DNA of 64,000 nt. It comes from Paenibacillus macerans. Its GTDB lineage: Bacteria; Bacillota; Bacilli; Paenibacillales; Paenibacillaceae. Below, in pieces: positions 60,460 through 64,000 of the stretch. The notes under the pieces are model-generated. The model was not told the DNA's origin. It was given only the letters and a program-made list of their open reading frames with translations, and searched no databases. Each line of letters starts with the position of its first letter. Positions within the stretch are counted from its first letter, which is position 1. Position numbers and translations under genes: made by a program. Where the stretch lies: contig NZ_JAMBOE010000009.1 of assembly GCF_023715465.1 (NCBI RefSeq), forward strand, positions 204,812 to 268,811. The letters run 5' to 3'.

Positions 60460-60837
60460 GTGAACGTATTCTCTTTTATCGGGAATTTAACAAAAGAACC
60501 TGAACTGAAATATAGCGGCGAAGGCAAGGGGTATACAAAGTTTTCTGTGGCGGTGCCTAGACGATTCAACCGAAACGAAGCGGACTTTTTCAACTGCACA
60601 GCCTTTGGGAAGATGGCCGAGAACGTGGCGGAGTATTGCAAAAAGGGTTCGAAGGTTGGCGTTGTCGGTCAGGTCAATATTGACCGTAAGGACGATAAGA
60701 CATACACCATTGTTTTGGTTGATTCAGTTGATTTTCTATCACCCAAAAGCAGTGACAAAACAAACAACGGCCAACACGACCCATTTACCGATGACGGAAA
60801 ACCAATTGATATCGCAGACGAAGATTTGCCGTTTTAG
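60460..60837 (+). CDS. ssb: Phage single-stranded DNA-binding protein
   Basis: 125 residues from GTG 60460, 7 bases after AGGAGG. The OB fold (NVFSFIGNLTKEPELKYSGEG, then FFNCTAFGKMAENVAEYCKKG) and acidic tip ending DEDLPF are typical of SSB. It protects single strands in replication and recombination. Confidence 0.93.
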   Translation: MNVFSFIGNLTKEPELKYSGEGKGYTKFSVAVPRRFNRNEADFFNCTAFGKMAENVAEYCKKGSKVGVVGQVNIDRKDDKTYTIVLVDSVDFLSPKSSDKTNNGQHDPFTDDGKPIDIADEDLPF

Positions 60838-60849
60838 GCGGTGATCCTC

Positions 60850-61245
60850 ATGTATGATTTCGGATTTAACCGATACACCAAAGAACAGCAATTAGGGAGA
60901 CGCAACAAAGTGGAAACTCCTTTGCGTGAAAGGAAGCAGGAAAAGAAGCTGACAAAAGAACAGGTCCGGGCAGAAGTCAAAAAGCGTGACGGAAATTGGT
61001 GCCTAATTAGCGGCAAGCCCGGGCCTGGGCTTCATCTCCATCGAGTTGAGTATAGCGGCATGGGCGGCGGTGGAGGCAAGTATGAGATTTGGAATTGCGT
61101 GCTTCTGTCAAACGAGATACACACGCTAGTACATTCCAATAAGCGAGTGTTTATGCCGCTCCTGATCCAGTATTTAAACGCTAAGAAGCACGGCCAAGAC
61201 CCAAGCAACATTCTAGCAAAATTACGAAGTAAGGCAAAAGAGTAG
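60850..61245 (+). CDS. HNH-like phage nuclease
   Basis: 131 residues from ATG 60850. The C-terminal part has WCLISGKPGPGLHLHRVEYSG and LLSNEIHTLVH, an HNH-like arrangement. A basic N-terminus precedes it. It may process replication intermediates; assignment is moderate. Confidence 0.65.
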   Translation: MYDFGFNRYTKEQQLGRRNKVETPLRERKQEKKLTKEQVRAEVKKRDGNWCLISGKPGPGLHLHRVEYSGMGGGGGKYEIWNCVLLSNEIHTLVHSNKRVFMPLLIQYLNAKKHGQDPSNILAKLRSKAKE

Positions 61246-61253
61246 GTGGTGAA

Positions 61254-62141
61254 ATGGACGGGTGGATTAAGCTTCACCGTAAAATCCAAGACCATTGGAT
61301 TTATCAAGAGAAACGGAAGTTTTCACGGTATGAAGCTTGGCTAGATATGATCATGATGGCTAACCACAAAAACAATAAATTTTTACATGGGAATGAGCTG
61401 GTCGAGGTCGAGCGCGGCCAGTTCATCACCTCGGAATTAAAGCTTATGGAACGTTGGGATTGGGGCAAGAACAAACTTCGACTTTTCTTAGACTTGCTGG
61501 AGAAAGACGGAATGATTATCAAAAAAACGGACCGCAAACGGACCGCCATAACCATATGTAACTACGGGCTTTATCACGATTCGGAATCTGAAAACGGACC
61601 ACAGCCGGACCACGAGCGGACCAATCGCGGACCGTCAGCGGACACAAACAAGAATGAAAAGAATGATAAGAATGATGAAGAAGATGAAAAACCATCTCCC
61701 CCGAAAAATCCTAAACGGATTTATTCGGAAGACGAATTGTATTATCGGCTTGCCAAAAGGTTTCATGAACTGGCCTATAAGAACGCTCAAGATAACGGCA
61801 CCGCTCACTTAATCAAAGAACCAAACTTTCAGTCTTGGGCAGACACCTTCCGGCTGATGTTCGAAAAAGATGGAGTCAAAGAAAATGAAATCGGCAATGT
61901 CGTTAAATACGCCTTATCGGATCATTTTTATCAAACTATCATTTTCAGTCCAAAGAACTTACGCAAACACTATAGAGCGATCCTTACAAAAATGAACACG
62001 GGAGGCGGTGGACATGGAGGGAATAAAGGGAACAATGGCGGAAGTGCTTCAAAGGGTGGAACGCCTGAAAAGCGCGGCAAAGACCGATTTAGGGGAACGG
62101 TCGCCAGGGAAGTCGCCGAAGCAATCAATAATTTCGAATGA
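61254..62141 (+). CDS. Phage replication initiator (DnaD-like)
   Basis: 295 residues: an N-terminal winged-helix region (MDGWIKLHRKIQDHWIY, then FITSELKLMERWDWGKNKLRLFL) as in phage replisome organisers. A charged linker and a C-terminal helical part ending in a Gly-rich tail follow. It likely opens the phage origin, which may lie within or near this gene. The next gene overlaps its 3' end by 128 bp. Confidence 0.82.
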   Translation: MDGWIKLHRKIQDHWIYQEKRKFSRYEAWLDMIMMANHKNNKFLHGNELVEVERGQFITSELKLMERWDWGKNKLRLFLDLLEKDGMIIKKTDRKRTAITICNYGLYHDSESENGPQPDHERTNRGPSADTNKNEKNDKNDEEDEKPSPPKNPKRIYSEDELYYRLAKRFHELAYKNAQDNGTAHLIKEPNFQSWADTFRLMFEKDGVKENEIGNVVKYALSDHFYQTIIFSPKNLRKHYRAILTKMNTGGGGHGGNKGNNGGSASKGGTPEKRGKDRFRGTVAREVAEAINNFE

Positions 62142-62916
62142 TGGCTGCGAGAAATGCGACTATACAGGAACGATAAACACTTTTCGATGGGTGGATAGCG
62201 ACACACTAGACAAATATGGCAAGCCCATGAAAATACAAATTGCAGCAGTTGAACCTTGCTCCTGCCTGAAAGAAAGACAATTCCAAAAGTACAACGCCGC
62301 TGCTTCCTTCACAGAAAAAGAGAAGGGATACACTTTCAAAAATTCGGTGATTGATCAATTCAACGAGGATGCCTTTGCAATCGCCGTTCAGTTTATCAAA
62401 GACATCGACGAAAACTTGATAAATGGAAAGTGGCTTTATATCTACGGAGATGACAAGCGGGTTGATGGTAACGAGTTATCGGCATTCGGGACGGGGAAAA
62501 CGTATCTAATGCAATGTATCGCCAATGCTCTGGCGAACCGCAAGATACCCGCGATCTACGTGACAGAGGAAGAACTTTTCGGAGATATCAAATCAACGTA
62601 TAACAGAGATTCGGAAGAGTCGGAAACAGAAGTCCTTAATAAATACTATTTTGTCCCGGTGCTGATGATAGACGATATATTTACCGCTCAATACAAGGAT
62701 TGGGCTGAGGGGAAGTTGTTTAGCATCCTGGAAGAACGGAACAAAAATGACAAGATCACCATTATGACAAGCAATTACGTGCCGGATAGAATCCATTACC
62801 GACTGCCGATCAATGGGAAGAAGATAGCGAGCCGGATCAAAGGCAAGTGCGGCAAAGAAGGTCTGATTGAATTGGTTGGGCCTGACAGAAGGGATGAGCA
62901 AAGTGGAACACATTGA
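62014..62916 (+). CDS. dnaC: DnaC-like helicase loader
   Basis: 300 residues from ATG 62014 behind GGGAGG. A zinc-finger-like CEKCDYTG is near residue 45, Walker A is AFGTGKTYLMQCIANALANR, and Walker B VLMIDDIFT; a sensor TMTSNY-type segment follows. It loads the replicative helicase at the phage origin, with the initiator encoded upstream. Confidence 0.9.
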   Translation: MEGIKGTMAEVLQRVERLKSAAKTDLGERSPGKSPKQSIISNDGCEKCDYTGTINTFRWVDSDTLDKYGKPMKIQIAAVEPCSCLKERQFQKYNAAASFTEKEKGYTFKNSVIDQFNEDAFAIAVQFIKDIDENLINGKWLYIYGDDKRVDGNELSAFGTGKTYLMQCIANALANRKIPAIYVTEEELFGDIKSTYNRDSEESETEVLNKYYFVPVLMIDDIFTAQYKDWAEGKLFSILEERNKNDKITIMTSNYVPDRIHYRLPINGKKIASRIKGKCGKEGLIELVGPDRRDEQSGTH

Positions 62917-63112
62917 CGATTACGACCTGTTCGATAAGGATTTTGAAAAGTTCGTGCAGCTAGGGCGTGAAGCATTTGCGGAGGAAGGGAGGGCGGAAGG
63001 TGTTGAGCTTGGCAGACAAGATTTACATTGCGAAGTATTTCGAGCACGACGGATCGCCATCACTAGGCGCAGCAATGGGAGTGACACAACAATGTATCAT
63101 CAGTTGCGTTAA
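62894..63112 (+). CDS. Possible small phage protein overlapping the next gene
   Basis: 72 residues from ATG 62894. The first 40 (MSKVEHIDDYDLFDKDFEKF) look like a real acidic protein. The rest reads as an out-of-frame copy of the next gene. It may be real but short, or spurious. Confidence 0.4.
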   Translation: MSKVEHIDDYDLFDKDFEKFVQLGREAFAEEGRAEGVELGRQDLHCEVFRARRIAITRRSNGSDTTMYHQLR

Positions 63113-63221
63113 GCGGATGAAGAAAAACGGGGAATGGGAGCTATATAGAAGCCTGTCGGATGAAGAATACGAAAAGATCGTCGAGGCAACGGAACGGAGG
63201 GTGAAGCAAAATGCATTGTAG
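63000..63221 (+). CDS. Small phage HTH-like protein
   Basis: 73 residues from GTG 63000, 6 bases after GGGAGGG: VLSLADKIYIAKYFEHDG, SLGAAMGVTQQCIISCVKRMKKNGEWE. The second stretch resembles a helix-turn-helix. It overlaps the following gene by 11 bp. Confidence 0.65.
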   Translation: MLSLADKIYIAKYFEHDGSPSLGAAMGVTQQCIISCVKRMKKNGEWELYRSLSDEEYEKIVEATERRVKQNAL

Positions 63222-63393
63222 AATGCCAGGATGCACAAGGTTAGCGAGCAAGCATTGGAAATTAGTAGACGTGTGTAGGCATCATCACGAAGCTTTGCAA
63301 AGGGAAACACGAAAGTTTTACGCATACAAAATTACAGCGCCTGAACGGGTGCTATACCACCAAATCCAAAAGATAAAGGCGGCGAGTCGATGA
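63211..63393 (+). CDS. Small Cys/His-rich phage protein
   Basis: 60 residues: MHCRMPGCTRLASKHWKLVDVCRHHHEAL has a C2-CH-type spacing that could bind zinc. Function unknown. Confidence 0.65.
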   Translation: MHCRMPGCTRLASKHWKLVDVCRHHHEALQRETRKFYAYKITAPERVLYHQIQKIKAASR

Positions 63394-63764
63394 AGCGCCT
63401 AATCTTACCGGGAGTGGCCCCAAGTGTAAACCACATGTACGTCAACGCCTATGTGAAAGGCCGGCAGATGAAAATCCTAAAGCCCGAAGCAAAAGCATGG
63501 CTGGAAGATACGGTTTTTCGAACGAACCAATGGCGAAAAGAGAATTCGTGGTCTACGGCATCCAGCAAGGTCATTGTACGGCTTTGGTTCTTCTTCCCGG
63601 ACAAACGGAGGCGCGATACACACAATGGCTTAAAAGTCCTGCTAGACGCCTTAGAAGACGGAGGCATTTATGAGGACGACAAATTAGCATTGCCGCAAGT
63701 AATCGACTTTCAACACGACAAACACAATCCAAGAATTGAAATAGAGTTCGAACGCGTAATTTAA
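63390..63764 (+). CDS. rusA: RusA family Holliday-junction resolvase
   Basis: 124 residues: PGVAPSVNHMYVNAYVKGRQM, KRRRDTHNGLKVLLDALEDGG and YEDDKLALPQVIDFQHDK are the RusA signatures including catalytic Asp residues. It cuts four-way junctions made by recombination and fits with the ERF/nuclease/SSB set. It overlaps the previous gene by 4 bp. Confidence 0.92.
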   Translation: MKRLILPGVAPSVNHMYVNAYVKGRQMKILKPEAKAWLEDTVFRTNQWRKENSWSTASSKVIVRLWFFFPDKRRRDTHNGLKVLLDALEDGGIYEDDKLALPQVIDFQHDKHNPRIEIEFERVI

Positions 63765-63914
63765 GCACCATAATCGCCCCGTACAGACGTTTTAATAGTT
63801 CGGTAGAGTATTTACTAGGGTAAAACTTAGAAGTGGATTATAAAGCCTCCTAGAGCGTCACAACCATAATACAAAGTATACAGGGATTAAAACTAAGTTA
63901 AGGAGCGAATGAAG

Positions 63915-64000
63915 ATGTACGAATATGATGATTTTTACGATGAACCAAGCGAATTTGAGCAGCAAGTAGACGAGTTTAAACAATCGCTTTTGAATGCTGT
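63915..64000 (+). CDS. Phage protein, N-terminal part only
   Basis: It starts ATG 63915, nine bases after AGGAG, with MYEYDDFYDEPSEFEQQVDE and runs off the right edge. Acidic; no motif in the visible 28 residues. Confidence 0.6.
   Translation, partial: MYEYDDFYDEPSEFEQQVDEFKQSLLNA

Overview
The window looks like chromosome of a Paenibacillus-type Firmicute with a GC-rich genome. Supporting signs are strong AGGAGG ribosome binding sites, TTG and GTG starts, YesM/YesN-type two-component regulators, a LicT/RAT-controlled beta-glucoside locus, NrdR boxes, and cre sites matching the Gram-positive CcpA consensus. From about 52.7 kb to the right edge the DNA is clearly more AT-rich and is the left end of a temperate prophage inserted at a tRNA-Thr gene.

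Layout. 0-2.6 kb: end of a GGDEF protein, ccdC, an Rrf2 regulator and a lactonase. 3.2-6.7 kb: sulfate uptake operon (sbp-cysT-cysW-yezD) behind a structured leader, without a cysA ATPase gene. 7.2-15.8 kb: a membrane protein, GNAT acetyltransferase, TSUP exporter with its DUF1634 partner, an NmrA-like reductase, the bifunctional NAD(P)HX repair enzyme, a stress-type SDR and an SsuE-like flavin reductase. 15.8-20.6 kb: aryl-beta-glucoside locus bglA-licT-bglP, with RAT/terminator switches before both bglA and bglP and a perfect cre before licT. 21-26 kb: two P-loop proteins (one frameshifted), a YdbM/SfnB-like dehydrogenase with an ABM-domain protein, and a TIGR01777 epimerase. 26.3-33.3 kb: a tightly packed KAS III / ATP-grasp / epimerase / MBL hydrolase / adenylate-forming enzyme operon followed by an SDR; this looks like an uncharacterised biosynthetic pathway. 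33.3-34.9 kb: a small structured RNA, a 39-residue ORF and a DUF4272 protein. 35.8-45.6 kb: oligosaccharide (probably mannoside) uptake and breakdown locus with ABC transporter, YesM/YesN pair and GH2 beta-mannosidase. 45.6-52.5 kb: lipoprotein, Na+/H+ antiporter, anaerobic ribonucleotide reductase (nrdD-nrdG) under two NrdR boxes, and a YqgV-like protein. 52.7-64 kb: prophage with integrase, CI/Cro switch, antirepressor, a 29-copy 9-residue repeat protein, ERF annealing protein, PD-(D/E)XK nuclease, SSB, HNH protein, replication initiator, DnaC-like loader and RusA.

The most striking structure is not a gene. Twelve intergenic elements of about 175-200 bp are spread through the host part. Each carries four copies of a short palindromic word. 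The first pair sits about 51 bp apart, then there is a central step of 62 bp (72 bp in one family), then another pair about 51 bp apart, with the third and fourth words inverted relative to the first two. Five word families occur. In three of them the word is a 21-bp unit of the form TA-N17-TA with related half-sites. The steps of 51, 62 and 72 bp are close to 5, 6 and 7 helical turns, so all four words would face the same side of the DNA. I know of no described element with this architecture. Separately, several host proteins carry in-frame tandem-repeat insertions, and two intergenic regions hold simple tandem arrays.
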